In this document: positions 1-8,905 of the stretch, piece by piece
How the letters are laid out: each line of letters starts with the position of its first letter
Numbering within the stretch: position 1 is the stretch's first letter
DNA from: CAMDPA01 sp964574325
Lineage (GTDB): Bacteria; Pseudomonadota; Alphaproteobacteria; Rhizobiales; Hyphomicrobiaceae
DNA: 64,000 nt
Reading direction: 5' to 3'
Assembly: GCA_964574325.1 (NCBI GenBank)
Contig: CAZNMY010000002.1
Coordinates: 124,001-188,000, forward strand
The notes under the pieces: generated by a model
Seen by the model: the letters and a program-made list of their open reading frames with translations, nothing else
Databases searched by the model: none
What the model was told of the DNA's origin: nothing
Translations under genes and position numbers: made by a program

Positions 1-582
1 TCCATTGATCACGCCATGCTCAAACGCTGGGGCCCTTTTATCGCTGCGGGTTCCATCGTTGGCGCGGCGCTCGCGGCCGTCGTCAGTGGAGCGATGTTGC
101 GCGGCGTTTTCGGCGGGTTCCTTCTGAGCCTCGCCGTCTACATGCTGGTGGGTCCTTATGGATATGTGCTGAGCAAGCGTCTTCCATCCATGCCTTGGCA
201 GCGTCTCATGGCAGGTTTCATCGGCACGCTTTCATCGCTCGCGGGCATCGGCGGCGGTGCCGTAAGTGTGCCGGTCATGACGCTCTACAATGTGCCCATG
301 CAGAAAGCCGCCGGCACATCGTCAGCGTTCGGCATCATCATCGCTATTCCGGGCGTGATCGGTTTCATCGTCAGCGGCTGGCAGCATGCTGGTCTGCCGG
401 CGTTATCGCTCGGTTATGTCAATCTGCTGGCGCTGGCCGTGCTGCTGCCTGCAACGGCCATCATGGCTCCGGTCGGAGCCAACATTGCCCATGGCTTGAA
501 CAAGGAGTTGCTGCGCCGGATGTTCGGTGTGTTGCTCACGGTTGTCGCCGGCAAGATGTTGTGGAGCCTCGTGCATCCTTAA
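1..582 (+). CDS. TauE/SafE-family membrane permease, C-terminal part
   Basis: The reading frame is open from the first base of the window and ends at 582, so this is the C-terminal 193 residues of a longer protein; the first in-frame ATG at 16 is internal. It shows alternating hydrophobic segments, with a glycine-rich stretch (SSLAGIGGGAVSVP) followed by the TSSAFG motif, both hallmarks of the second half of TauE/SafE (sulfite/sulfonate exporter) proteins. The family has about eight membrane helices in two repeats; roughly the last four to five are here. The substrate cannot be told. It is transcribed away from the mobile genes that follow and is the most chromosome-like gene in the window. 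Confidence 0.85.
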   Translation, partial: SIDHAMLKRWGPFIAAGSIVGAALAAVVSGAMLRGVFGGFLLSLAVYMLVGPYGYVLSKRLPSMPWQRLMAGFIGTLSSLAGIGGGAVSVPVMTLYNVPMQKAAGTSSAFGIIIAIPGVIGFIVSGWQHAGLPALSLGYVNLLALAVLLPATAIMAPVGANIAHGLNKELLRRMFGVLLTVVAGKMLWSLVHP

Positions 583-619
583 GGGCCGGATTGCAGCGGA
601 GTTGTTTGCCGGTGACAGG

Positions 620-1489
620 CTAGTTTCTCAGCCCTAATGCGCGAAGCCATGCATCGACCTGGCCGAAGGCATCCTGTTGCCATTGATCGGCTGTCCTGTC
701 TTCGAGGACCTTGGAATCCTCGACAAACAATCGGACACAGGTCGGCCCGAACCCATCGGCTTTATCGAATTTTCCTGCGATATGGGTGTAGCCGACCTGA
801 CCGCTCTTGTGGTTCAGGAACGGTCGGCAGGCGTTTGCCAACTCGGCGATGCCGCCAGGATAGTTCCTGACGCAATAATAAATATCGTAGGCGTCCTTGT
901 TCTTCTGGCGCAGGTGAACGGCAAAACCTTTCATCGCGAGGAGCGCTGGAATCGAGGCGACGGCGATTTCAACGGTGTTCTTGCCGCCTTTGGGCATGTC
1001 ACCGGTGATGGCAATGATCTCGGGAGAGATCAGCGCAAGTTCGGCACCTGATGCCTTCTGCACCGCGAAATTGTCGATGAGCACCGGATCGTTCTTCTCG
1101 ACATCCGCGTCACGCGGCATGAGGAAGTCGACGATGACGTTGATTGGCGGTCCATCATCCTTGGGCTGGATCTCGCGAACGAGTTGAAAGCGCTGGAGAT
1201 CCTTTTGCTGGTGGTAGCCATTGGCCATCAGGGATTCGACGAGCTTGGCGTATTCGCCATCGCCGAGGGCGTCGGCGTCAAGGCCAAGGTCGACATCGAG
1301 GGTGCCAACATGCGGCATTTCCTTGTTGTCCAGCAGCAGCCACGGGACGGAGCCGCCGATGATGGCGAACTTGCCCTGATAGCTACCGAGGATTTGTCCG
1401 ATCTCAAGAAGAGCGGATTTGACTGCCGCAGTCGTGCGGTCATCGTAGTCGTTGGCCGACTGCGGATCCTGAGGTTTCATGTCGACCAT
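620..1489 (-). CDS. AbiEii-like nucleotidyltransferase (toxin-like) protein
   Basis: A 289-residue protein with a nucleotidyltransferase signature near residues 43-70: the GGS of IIGGSVPWLLL followed by TLDVDL, which supplies the metal-binding acidic pair. This matches the AbiEii/AbiGii toxin family of the type IV toxin-antitoxin or abortive infection systems. It overlaps the gene upstream by 13 bases, and that gene has the properties of an AbiEi-type antitoxin, so the two form a typical AbiE pair with antitoxin first. AbiEii-family toxins transfer nucleotides, in some members onto tRNA; the target here is not known. Start ATG at 1489 lies inside the upstream gene, which suggests translational coupling. 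Confidence 0.7.
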   Translation of the reverse strand: MVDMKPQDPQSANDYDDRTTAAVKSALLEIGQILGSYQGKFAIIGGSVPWLLLDNKEMPHVGTLDVDLGLDADALGDGEYAKLVESLMANGYHQQKDLQRFQLVREIQPKDDGPPINVIVDFLMPRDADVEKNDPVLIDNFAVQKASGAELALISPEIIAITGDMPKGGKNTVEIAVASIPALLAMKGFAVHLRQKNKDAYDIYYCVRNYPGGIAELANACRPFLNHKSGQVGYTHIAGKFDKADGFGPTCVRLFVEDSKVLEDRTADQWQQDAFGQVDAWLRALGLRN

Positions 1490-2559
1490 CTGAGCCTTTC
1501 GCGGCGCAGGTGATCGGCGGCCTCCTGGCCGCGTTCACCGGAGACCGACAAATCGAGGTATGTCTGCACGGGACTGGTGCAGAGTACATTGGGGGCAGGC
1601 TCGATGGTGTCGCGAAACAGGCCGTCATCCTTGAGCAGGGTGATCGTGACGTTGTTACCTTTGACCGCTGAACTGAAACGCAAGGTCGTTCGCAGCCACT
1701 CGAGGCCGAGATGATCGGCATAAAAATAATGCGTGCCAGTGCGAGCGAATGGCGCGAGCCATTGCGCAGCCGAGAACGAAGCGAAGGCGATCCGGCCCGC
1801 ATTTTCGCGGTGGGACATGGCGCTTCGGATGGCTTCCTCAAACGCCGCGCCGTGCAGGGTCGTATAGAATTCGTGGATAGTGCCAGCGGGGGGTTGATAG
1901 TCGTTGCGCCAGGCATCAAGCACCGCGTCGGGCTCGGTGAGTTTCAATCCGTCGGCATCGACACTGGCCCATGCGCGCTCGATCAGTGCCTTACGCACAT
2001 TGCTGACGTGCCCGAGGCTCACTCCGGAGGTGTTTGCCAGTTCGATCACGCGCCATGACCGGCCTGGTTCTCGCAGCAGGGATCGGAGTATCTGGGCCGA
2101 ACGCTGCTTGAACAGCGACCTGAGTTCGCGGCGCTCGGCGGGCGGCTTGCTATCAACGTGGCGGTCGATGAAGACGGTGTCGAAGACGATATGTGTGTTG
2201 CCCTCGAAATCGAGATAGCCAATGCCGTTCTCCAGACAGAGCGCTTGAGCGTCAGGGGAGAGGTACGGCGCTATGAATACAGGGGTGGTGTTTGCCGGAA
2301 AATCTCGAACATAACGCTGCAATTGCATGATGCCGGCGCGAACATGCTGCGGTTGCCCACTGGGCTTGACCTCGCAGACGAGGATGCGTCGATGATCGTC
2401 GACCTTGATATGGGCAACGACATCGGGGCCGGGGTCGCGACCGGCCTGCTCGATCCGGTCAGTTTTGAGCTTGATCGCGGACAACTCGTCAAGCAGCTCG
2501 CGCAGCGCGGCGGCTGCACGGTCTTCCAGCTCTTTCATCGATTCTGAATATTTCATCAT
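1477..2559 (-). CDS. AbiEi-like antitoxin/regulator with nuclease-like N-terminus
   Basis: A 360-residue protein. Residues about 45-75 contain an Asp followed by an E-x-K (CEVKPSG), the arrangement of a PD-(D/E)xK nuclease-like fold. Residues about 155-205 look like a winged helix-turn-helix (SGVSLGHVSNVRKALIER). This architecture, followed by a nucleotidyltransferase gene, is that of AbiEi-type transcriptional regulators/antitoxins that repress their own operon. An inverted repeat lies only 4 bases upstream of the start. Two consecutive ATG codons (2559 and 2556) are possible starts. The nuclease-like part is likely a structural or DNA-binding fold, but activity cannot be excluded from sequence. 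Confidence 0.65.
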   Translation of the reverse strand: MMKYSESMKELEDRAAAALRELLDELSAIKLKTDRIEQAGRDPGPDVVAHIKVDDHRRILVCEVKPSGQPQHVRAGIMQLQRYVRDFPANTTPVFIAPYLSPDAQALCLENGIGYLDFEGNTHIVFDTVFIDRHVDSKPPAERRELRSLFKQRSAQILRSLLREPGRSWRVIELANTSGVSLGHVSNVRKALIERAWASVDADGLKLTEPDAVLDAWRNDYQPPAGTIHEFYTTLHGAAFEEAIRSAMSHRENAGRIAFASFSAAQWLAPFARTGTHYFYADHLGLEWLRTTLRFSSAVKGNNVTITLLKDDGLFRDTIEPAPNVLCTSPVQTYLDLSVSGERGQEAADHLRRERLRWST

Positions 2560-2562
2560 GCG

Positions 2563-2581
2563 CTGAAAGTGCCATTTTCAG
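2563..2581. promoter_or_regulatory. Inverted repeat upstream of AbiE-like operon
   Basis: CTGAAA (2563-2568), a 7-base spacer and TTTCAG (2576-2581) form a perfect inverted repeat immediately before the AbiEi-like start codon. Further TGAAA/TTTCA copies follow up to about 2660. AbiEi regulators bind inverted repeats in their own promoter, so an operator is the natural reading; binding itself is inferred. The remainder of 2582-2791 is AT-rich and shows no gene. Confidence 0.45.
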
Positions 2582-2791
2582 TGAAACACGTCAACCAAGA
2601 TTTCACTAGAATCTTATATTTCATCGATCGTTGAAAATCTTCGTTTGACTGAAAGAGGCTAAGAGGGACGGGTATTTTCGGGACTGACCCGCCTTGTTGA
2701 TCTTTGTGTTCGCTATATGTTCTCTCTTTGTGCGTGGAGATCGATGGGACAGTACTGCCGCGGCATGAAGCTCAGAGCGTGAATTCGAGGA

Positions 2792-3724
2792 CTAGAACGC
2801 CGCCGTTGCAACCAGCATATGCGGCTTCATCGATGCGCGCATCATGAGCGGTCGATTGCGCGAAAGCAGGTAGAGCAAGCCATCAAGATCGGCGCAGGTG
2901 ATGTCGGTGCCGTGCTGGTGCTCATAGGCCGCCTTGATGTGGCCGACCGCTTCGACAGTCTGCGCGCGAATGGCGCGCACTTCGGGATCAGCAATGCGGA
3001 ACACATGACCGCCACTAATCTTGGCGTTCAGATCATCGCTGAAGCGCAGGATCCCGAGACCTTCAAGAATTTGTGGAATGCGGTAGTCGGCGGGAGGAAG
3101 TGTCAGAGACTTGGCCTTGGCACCGAGTTGGTTGAGCGCAATCTCCATCGTCATCAGCAGCAGCGATGCCTTTTTGAAGAACACCGGATCCTCACCAAAG
3201 CTGAGCGGAAACCGGCAAGCCAGTCCGACCATGTGTAGGACATTGAAGCAGTAGCTGCCGTCCCGGCAGCGTGCCGTTTTGAGGTGCCGGTCGAAGAATC
3301 GGCGAGCCTCAGGCGTTCCCACTTCCTTGAGCATCGCAAGGCGCTGACTGGCGAAGGGCGTATCAATCAGGAAATGGGCAAGCTCCCGATCGTGATCGTC
3401 GCGGATGTCGATGCCCGGCAGTTTCTTCGCCTCACGGATCGCGGACATCGTGGCGAGGATGGCTTTGACACCCGAGCCGTCGCGCTTCCATGTTTCGAGC
3501 GTGCCATCTGGGCGGTAGCCGATGAAGCCGCCGAATTGCGAGATGGTGAGGGCGAGTTCAAAGAAGATCCTGCCGAGGTCAGGAGCCACTGGATCAACAG
3601 CACTGATGTAACTGCGCCAAGCCACATTCGGAGGTCCTGGCGCGAGCCATGGCAGTAGCGCCGGAATACTGCCGAGGTCGATGGTGACGTGCTTGCAACT
3701 TGCAGCGATGTCATCGCTGGTCAT
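2792..3724 (-). CDS. Queuosine-salvage (DUF2419/Qng1)-like protein
   Basis: The C-terminal third carries DYRIPQILEGLG, then a SDDL segment and an E-x-R-A pattern (DPEVRAIRAQTVEAV) ahead of a conserved-looking Asp-rich LDGLLY end. This order resembles queuosine 5'-phosphate N-glycosylases, in which the DYR-x-PQ motif is part of the catalytic pocket of a helix-hairpin-helix glycosylase-like fold. I use ATG 3724 (310 residues); an upstream GTG at 3790 would add 22 residues. It lies 73 bases (or 7 with the GTG) downstream of an XRE regulator and is probably co-transcribed with it. The similarity is by motif only; the protein may be a divergent nucleosidase with another substrate. Confidence 0.45.
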   Translation of the reverse strand: MTSDDIAASCKHVTIDLGSIPALLPWLAPGPPNVAWRSYISAVDPVAPDLGRIFFELALTISQFGGFIGYRPDGTLETWKRDGSGVKAILATMSAIREAKKLPGIDIRDDHDRELAHFLIDTPFASQRLAMLKEVGTPEARRFFDRHLKTARCRDGSYCFNVLHMVGLACRFPLSFGEDPVFFKKASLLLMTMEIALNQLGAKAKSLTLPPADYRIPQILEGLGILRFSDDLNAKISGGHVFRIADPEVRAIRAQTVEAVGHIKAAYEHQHGTDITCADLDGLLYLLSRNRPLMMRASMKPHMLVATAAF

Positions 3725-3797
3725 TCGCCAACCGGCAATGATGGGCCGTGTTGGAAGCTGAACCTGGGGTGCGGGACGAAGGGCCAGCACAGTCGCG

Positions 3798-4487
3798 TCA
3801 ACCTACGGCACGCACGCGCGGCTGTTGAGCCTCCGGTGCGGCTTCGATCGAGGGCGCGATACTCACGCAATCCCAAAGCAGCGTGAACAGCATGCGCATG
3901 TGCTGCGCCAGGGCGCGCGCCTCGATGATGATCGTACGGCGCTTGAGCGATCCGGAGTGAATGGCAACGCGGTCGCCGTAGATGTAGATCGGGGCATTGC
4001 GCGTGAAGTACTGGCGTGGCAGCCAGCGGTAACACTCGGGCGCGTTGAGAAATCGCATATCACCTTCACAGATCAGGATGCGTTCCTTGACGCCGGCCTT
4101 GGTGAGCCTGTCGATGTGGGCTGCGAGCAAAAGCATACCGTCGGTCTCGACCGAGAAGGTCTCATCGAGGCCGATGATGCAGACTTCGCGGTCCGGACTT
4201 GCCTGGACGTGGGCATAGATGCTGTCGAGCAGCGCCGTCGTGGCGCGTTTGCCGTCGTGGACGGCGACGATATCGTTCTTCAAGCGGACGCCGGTTCCGG
4301 GCATGAACTCGATTCCGTTGAGATCGAAGGCGTCGTGGATCTGCTCCATCGTCTCTTTGCGCGCGGAGGAGCTTTCGCTTTCGACATTCTTGATGGAACT
4401 CGTCGCGATCTGCGCAGCTCGTGCCAGGTCAGCCTGGCTCCAATTGAGCAGGGCACGCGCGGCACGGATCTGTCGGTAATCAATCAT
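3798..4487 (-). CDS. XRE-type HTH regulator with C-terminal sensor-like domain
   Basis: Residues 1-60 are a classic XRE/Cro helix-turn-helix (RQIRAARALLNWSQADLARAA then SIKNVE). The remaining 165 residues contain a segment (IYIYGDRVAIHSGSL) followed by an aliphatic helix ending in LFTLLWD. That pattern recalls the C-terminal effector domains of TrmB-type and phospholipase D-like regulators. The helix-turn-helix makes DNA binding secure; the ligand is unknown. It sits directly upstream of the queuosine-salvage-like gene on the same strand, so it probably regulates that pair. Confidence 0.6.
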   Translation of the reverse strand: MIDYRQIRAARALLNWSQADLARAAQIATSSIKNVESESSSARKETMEQIHDAFDLNGIEFMPGTGVRLKNDIVAVHDGKRATTALLDSIYAHVQASPDREVCIIGLDETFSVETDGMLLLAAHIDRLTKAGVKERILICEGDMRFLNAPECYRWLPRQYFTRNAPIYIYGDRVAIHSGSLKRRTIIIEARALAQHMRMLFTLLWDCVSIAPSIEAAPEAQQPRVRAVG

Positions 4488-4571
4488 CTCGCGAGCATGA
4501 CAGACCGGCCTCCCCCCTGGTCAACGGCGACATTACTTTCATGGCTCATGAAAGTCGTCTCTCAGCCAAAT

Positions 4572-4934
4572 TCACTCCTTCGCCGACGGCGTTGGCCGGG
4601 GATGGGCGAATACCTTCGGTTTGGCCAACTGCTGGCGAGAAGCGACGGCACGCAGACTGAGCTGCAACCGCAGGGATCCTGTATAGGCCATGGTCAGGTC
4701 AATAAGGGTGTTGGGAAGACCTGCCTCAGGACCGGCCTCGAAAGCCGCCCACAGCGCTTCGCGCAGCGCCTTTAGGCGTTCGCCTTCGGCGGTAAAATCG
4801 CTGGATGGGCAATCTTTTCCCGGGTTGGTGTCAGCCGCCTGGAGGGGAGCAGTCCCATTGCTGTCAGCTTGGCGCAGCGAAGCGTAAGGCGCCGGATCAT
4901 ACGGCTTGCGGGTGGCGGACGGTGTGCCGGTCAT
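4572..4934 (-). CDS. Hypothetical protein, 120 aa
   Basis: This small protein has a disordered proline- and serine-rich first half and one probable helix (residues 48-75, EGERLKALREALWAAFEA). I do not recognise a family. ATG at 4934 is the only sensible start. It follows the XRE gene on the same strand with an 84-base gap and could belong to the same accessory cluster. The 229 bases upstream of it (4935-5163) show no supported gene. Confidence 0.45.
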   Translation of the reverse strand: MTGTPSATRKPYDPAPYASLRQADSNGTAPLQAADTNPGKDCPSSDFTAEGERLKALREALWAAFEAGPEAGLPNTLIDLTMAYTGSLRLQLSLRAVASRQQLAKPKVFAHPRPTPSAKE

Positions 4935-5163
4935 ATCAGATTAAAAATCAGGTTCTGCAAAAGTCGTATTCTGATGTTGTGCCAGCGGAAATGCAATCAG
5001 CGAACCCAGCCCAATGGTCGCGCCTTGCGAGCCGAAAAGGACATATTGGATCGAAGGCCGGGAGAACGACCCGCTCAAGCGCGCATTTTCATGCTGCCGG
5101 GTAAGGCAAGTGGCAGTTCGCGGGCGAAGCACTCCGCTCGTGCATCTGCGCGGCTGAATGGCG

Positions 5164-5742
5164 TCAGCGGCCCGGCAGGGAGATGTTACATACGGTGTAA
5201 GCAGGCTCGGGTAGCGTGACGCCATGGCGGGCAAGGAACGCGAACCAGCCGGCGAGAGCCCACGGAATGTCACCGAGCATCTTCCATGAGGTGCCGTCCT
5301 TTTGTGATACGAAGACCTCGACGCCGCTGTACTTGCCAACGCCATAGCCATCGAGCCCGTAACCCAGGCCGGTCGCGAGAATGTCATCGGCCGAGACAAT
5401 GGGATGCTTTGCGCGAAGTGGTCCATCGTGCTTGTAGGCATTCGCGACGGCGCAAATCCGATCGATGCAGCGATCACGCAGAACACCGTTGATCGCGCAA
5501 AGCGGAGCTACCTGAGTGCGGACGTTGTCGGGCGTCGTAGTGAGGGCGGTTGCCGCGCGGTCTGCAAGGCCATCGATGGCAATTGCGACCTCGGCTGCAC
5601 GTCGCTTTGCGAGGTGCGCCTCGGCAGTGAAGGCCGTTGGATTCCGTTGGTAGGCTTCGGACAGCGCCTGCTCGGCCGCGAAATAGTCATGTGCCGCCGG
5701 GAGCACATTCTCCAACAGATGCGTGACGGTTCTGGAAAGCAT
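5164..5742 (-). CDS. Hypothetical protein, 192 aa
   Basis: A soluble protein with a helical first half rich in alanine (RRAAEVAIAIDGLADRAATAL) and a second half with mixed strands (KHPIVSADDILATGLGYG). The central sequence AICAVANAYKHDG-like resembles the heart of proteins annotated only as hypothetical in alphaproteobacteria. ATG at 5742. No catalytic motif is visible. It stands alone between the 120-residue protein and the HigBA pair, and its role is not known. Confidence 0.55.
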   Translation of the reverse strand: MLSRTVTHLLENVLPAAHDYFAAEQALSEAYQRNPTAFTAEAHLAKRRAAEVAIAIDGLADRAATALTTTPDNVRTQVAPLCAINGVLRDRCIDRICAVANAYKHDGPLRAKHPIVSADDILATGLGYGLDGYGVGKYSGVEVFVSQKDGTSWKMLGDIPWALAGWFAFLARHGVTLPEPAYTVCNISLPGR

Positions 5743-5786
5743 GGTGGCGGTTCGTCAGGTTGTAACCGGGCTTAGGCTTGCGGGCG

Positions 5787-6071
5787 TCACGCCAGCTCAA
5801 GCCGCAGTGTCTTTCCGAGCGCCTTGGCAGCGCGCTTCAAGGTGGCGAGCGTGACGCTGTCGTTGCTGGGATCGAGCAGGCGGTCAAGCTGAGCGCGCGT
5901 GGTTTCCATTTCCGCGGCCATGGCGCTTTTGGTGAGGCCCTTCTTCTTCATAGCGTCGGCGATCTGCGCCGCGATCACCTTCTTGGTAGCGGCAAAGGAT
6001 GCCTCTTCGAGCAGATCATCCTCGGCGAGGAAACGCTCGAAACTGGAGCCGTGGTGCTTCTTGCGGGTCAT
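5787..6071 (-). CDS. higA: HigA-type XRE antitoxin
   Basis: 94 residues, starting at ATG 6071, which overlaps the end of the upstream toxin gene by 4 bases. The C-terminal half is a compact XRE helix-turn-helix (GLTKSAMAAEMETTRAQLDRLLD) of the kind found in HigA antitoxins, where the antitoxin follows the toxin. It should neutralise the adjacent HigB-like ribonuclease and repress the operon through its DNA-binding domain. Longer upstream reading in this frame is shadow of the toxin gene and was discarded. Confidence 0.8.
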   Translation of the reverse strand: MTRKKHHGSSFERFLAEDDLLEEASFAATKKVIAAQIADAMKKKGLTKSAMAAEMETTRAQLDRLLDPSNDSVTLATLKRAAKALGKTLRLELA

Positions 6072-6418
6072 GGTGTCATCTCCTTCAATCGCTTCAACGC
6101 GGTGTCGATCTCGCCGGGGGGCGTCTTCTGCGTCTTCTTGATGAACCCGTGCAGGAGCACGATGGTCTCGTCGTCGAAGGCGAATATCACGCGCGCGATG
6201 CGCCGGCTTGGCAACGTCGAGCGCACTTCCCACAGCCCCTGGCCAAGCGATCGGCACAGCGGCAAACCCAACGGCCAGCCCTTCTGCACGGCAAGGATGT
6301 CACCGCCGATTTCGCGTCGGTCGTCGCGGTCGAGTTCCTTGAGCCACTCGCGCACCGGCTCGCGTCCGGTCGCGGTAGCAAAGAAGACAACCGGTATGCG
6401 CTTGGGCTTCTGGGGCAT
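6068..6418 (-). CDS. higB: HigB/RelE-family (Gp49-like) toxin
   Basis: 116 residues from ATG 6418 (a TTG at 6430 would add four). The sequence has the HigB/phage Gp49-like order: a PVREWLKEL helix, an EIGGDI segment, LGQGLWEVRSTL, and the RIARVIFAF-x(8)-LLHGFIKKTQKTP block in which basic residues contribute to the ribosome-dependent mRNA interferase site. Gene order toxin then XRE antitoxin with a 4-base overlap is typical of HigBA. A perfect inverted repeat lies just upstream of the start. Confidence 0.82.
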   Translation of the reverse strand: MPQKPKRIPVVFFATATGREPVREWLKELDRDDRREIGGDILAVQKGWPLGLPLCRSLGQGLWEVRSTLPSRRIARVIFAFDDETIVLLHGFIKKTQKTPPGEIDTALKRLKEMTP

Positions 6419-6431
6419 GCTCTTACGCAAT

Positions 6432-6447
6432 GTATCAAAATTGATAC
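6432..6447. promoter_or_regulatory. Probable HigA operator
   Basis: GTATCAA-AA-TTGATAC is a perfect 7-bp inverted repeat with a 2-base centre, 14 bases upstream of the higB start. A TTGACG box overlaps its outer edge on the minus strand (6447-6452). Such a repeat at a HigBA promoter is most likely the antitoxin operator. Confidence 0.6.
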
Positions 6448-6569
6448 GTCAATGCAAGTGTGAAGACCAGGCAGGACCGCCCGGCTCTGGGCCGACTGGG
6501 ATGCGATACCAGAGCTGGATGCCGACAATGAGGATGCGAGCAGATGTCGGGACGACACGCGACAAGTCG

Positions 6570-7124
6570 TTAGAGACGCGTGGTAATCTTGAATGGCGGT
6601 CGCGCGCGCGGGCGCGATATCTCGGCTCGCGTGTGAATTCTTGGTCGGAGCGCAATGGCAAGGACGGCGCGTTGTCGTCTTGACGCACGGCGCAATCCTT
6701 GCCGTGCGGCCTTCTGCGTTGGCACCATCGCTTGCACGGCGGCACGCTTGAGCGCGCGTCTTTCGGCGGCATGGGCGAGGGCAAGCTGTGCGAGTTCTTG
6801 GGCTTCCTCGGCTGAGAGCCTGTGCAAGGCGGCAGCACGGGCACCGGCATCGAGATCAGTCAACGCGGCTCGTTGACCTGCGAAGCGCGCGACAACGGCG
6901 GCTGTGGCGGATGCATGGCGCGCATTCAACGCTGCATCGATCGTCTGCAACGCAGCGTGTCGTGCTGCTCGTTGGGCGGCGATGAGGAGATCCATTTCGG
7001 CGCGATGAAGACCACGCATCGAAGCGCCCGCGGACACGCGCCGGTGCTGACGGTATGCTCGATCCTGATCGGCCTTGCGGTTTTCTTGGGTTCCCTGGCT
7101 CGGCCTTTCCAGGTGACCCGTCAC
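6570..7124 (-). CDS. Alanine-rich helical protein linked to relaxase
   Basis: 184 residues beginning with GTG 7124, whose GTGA overlaps the stop of the relaxase gene by 4 bases, so it is translated as part of the mobilization operon. Most of the protein is predicted long helix, rich in Ala, Arg and Gln (HRLSAEEAQELAQLALAHAAERRALKR), suggesting a coiled coil. The C-terminal 40 residues are strongly basic. Similar helical proteins often follow relaxase genes in mobilizable elements; a precise function is unknown. Confidence 0.55.
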   Translation of the reverse strand: MTGHLERPSQGTQENRKADQDRAYRQHRRVSAGASMRGLHRAEMDLLIAAQRAARHAALQTIDAALNARHASATAAVVARFAGQRAALTDLDAGARAAALHRLSAEEAQELAQLALAHAAERRALKRAAVQAMVPTQKAARQGLRRASRRQRAVLAIALRPRIHTRAEISRPRARPPFKITTRL

Positions 7125-8905
7125 TGGTCCCGTTCCCAGCCTTTGCCGCGATCACGGTCCTCCCAATAGGCGCGACCGTCGCCCTCACGCCGCTCCTGCT
7201 CGATGAGGCGCATCGCGCCTTCGATCTGACGGGCGTAGGGATTGGATTTGTCTTCGGGCGCCGGCTTGTCAGCCTCACGCTTGGCGTCGGCTTTCGCCTG
7301 CGCGTCACGAACCTCGGGCGGGGTCGGTGCGAAGAGTTCGCCGAGTTGATCGGCAAGATAGTCGGCAACCTTGCCGATGCTACCGGCGGCAAGATCAGTC
7401 AGTTGGTGCGTGACGGCCGGCGCAGCGTCGGTTGGGATTTCTGGTGGATGTACGGCACCTCCCTTCTCGATCGGCACTACCGTATCAATGGCGGCGATCA
7501 TGTCCTGCATCAACGCCGTCTGGCCCTGTTCGATCGGCGTCTGCGGCACGACCGGGGCCTGGTTTTGTTCGTTTGTCGGGGCAAGGGTTGTAACGGGAGG
7601 CGGTGCTGCCACCTCGTTTTGATTTGAAACGACCTCCATGCTTTGCGGATGCGGTTCCGATGACGCTAGCCCCAAGGCTTCGAGGCTGGTTCCGGCGGTC
7701 CAGGCGGCGCGCTCATTGCGCTGGCGCTGCAGCAACTCCTGGTACTGCACCTCGCGTACGGCATGCAGCGCATCGCAGACGTCGCGCTGGCGTTCGGCAA
7801 TGGTTGCCTTCTGCCGTGCTTCGATGTCGACCTTGCGCTCGGCGAACTGTGCGGCGGCGTCCTTGGTCTGATCCTCGTGGCCCTCGAACCGTTCGCGCGC
7901 TTCCGGCCATTGGCCCGCGTAGGCGAGATAAATAGCATCCGCAATGGACTTATCCTTCGCCGCATCCGCGCCGAAGCCGGCCGCCTTGGCGTCCTTGTAG
8001 AATTCCCGCCATTCGGCCTTGAACTCCTGGCGCACGTCGTCATAGGCGGCGTGACGGGCGGCCTTGAACAGCTTGGAGCCGTCCTTGAAATGCGCTTCGC
8101 GCTCGGCGCGCTGGTGGGCCTTGAGTGTGGCGCGCTCCTGTTCATCGAGCGCGGCCCGTTTCTCTTCAGCGGCGTTGAACTCCTGCTCGAGCGGGCGCGC
8201 GAGCATGATGACATTGTGCGGCAGATGATCGTTGGCTGGAGTCCGCGTCGGTTGCGGAGTTGGTGCGTCCTGGTTCTCGGGCGAATGGCCCTTGCTGTCA
8301 TTGAGATCGGGCGCGCGGTGCTCACGCTTGGCAGCGCGCAATTCGCGTTCCTCGCAGCGGACGTTGTCGTGCTCTTTTTCATACGCCAGCGCCCAGACCT
8401 GCGAGCGTTTGCGTTCGCGATAGTCATCGAGTGTGCGACCGGTCTCGTGATCGACGCGATTCAAAATGATGTGGATGTGGCGGTGTTCGGTGTCGTTATG
8501 CCCGACATAGACCGCCTGGTGATTGTCCCAGCCCATGTGTTTGAGAAACGTATCGGCGCTGTCGATCATGTGCTGCGGATCAGGGCGATCATCCTTGTGC
8601 CAGGAGAGCGAGATGGTCTTGACCGGATCTTCGCAGACGCGGCCGCCGCGTTTCACGCCGGCCTGCATCTTCAAGTAGGCTTGATCTTCCGCGGTGCGCC
8701 ACATCTCTTCGAGCGCGCGTTCGGGATCGCTGTTCAGCGTGTTGCGCGTATCGGTAAACCAGACACGATCATCAGATTGGTCGCGCATCGCGATGCGCTC
8801 GCCGGAATCCACGGCTTGGGCTCGGTCCTCGTTCAGCTTGTCGTGCAGATAGTATTTGCCAGCACCAAGGAACGAGCCGCCGGAGGCAGCAATGCGGACG
8901 ATCAT
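7121..8905 (-). CDS. Mobilization relaxase (VirD2/MobP-type)
   Basis: 594 residues from ATG 8905, overlapping the MobC-like gene by 3 bases. The N-terminal 200 residues form a relaxase domain: candidate tyrosines in GKYYLHDK near residue 20, and the three-histidine metal motif in TEHRHIHIILNRVD near residue 140. The C-terminal 400 residues are long charged helices with many Arg/Glu/Ala and a proline-rich linker, as in mobilization proteins with helical tails. It should nick the transfer origin and pilot the strand to a coupling protein. It groups with MobC and the candidate oriT just upstream. Confidence 0.88.
   Translation of the reverse strand: MIVRIAASGGSFLGAGKYYLHDKLNEDRAQAVDSGERIAMRDQSDDRVWFTDTRNTLNSDPERALEEMWRTAEDQAYLKMQAGVKRGGRVCEDPVKTISLSWHKDDRPDPQHMIDSADTFLKHMGWDNHQAVYVGHNDTEHRHIHIILNRVDHETGRTLDDYRERKRSQVWALAYEKEHDNVRCEERELRAAKREHRAPDLNDSKGHSPENQDAPTPQPTRTPANDHLPHNVIMLARPLEQEFNAAEEKRAALDEQERATLKAHQRAEREAHFKDGSKLFKAARHAAYDDVRQEFKAEWREFYKDAKAAGFGADAAKDKSIADAIYLAYAGQWPEARERFEGHEDQTKDAAAQFAERKVDIEARQKATIAERQRDVCDALHAVREVQYQELLQRQRNERAAWTAGTSLEALGLASSEPHPQSMEVVSNQNEVAAPPPVTTLAPTNEQNQAPVVPQTPIEQGQTALMQDMIAAIDTVVPIEKGGAVHPPEIPTDAAPAVTHQLTDLAAGSIGKVADYLADQLGELFAPTPPEVRDAQAKADAKREADKPAPEDKSNPYARQIEGAMRLIEQERREGDGRAYWEDRDRGKGWERDQ

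Noticed and set aside
3825..4775. Long plus-strand frame opposite the XRE gene
   Set aside because: It is the antisense of a protein with a clear helix-turn-helix; GC-rich codons keep the opposite strand open.
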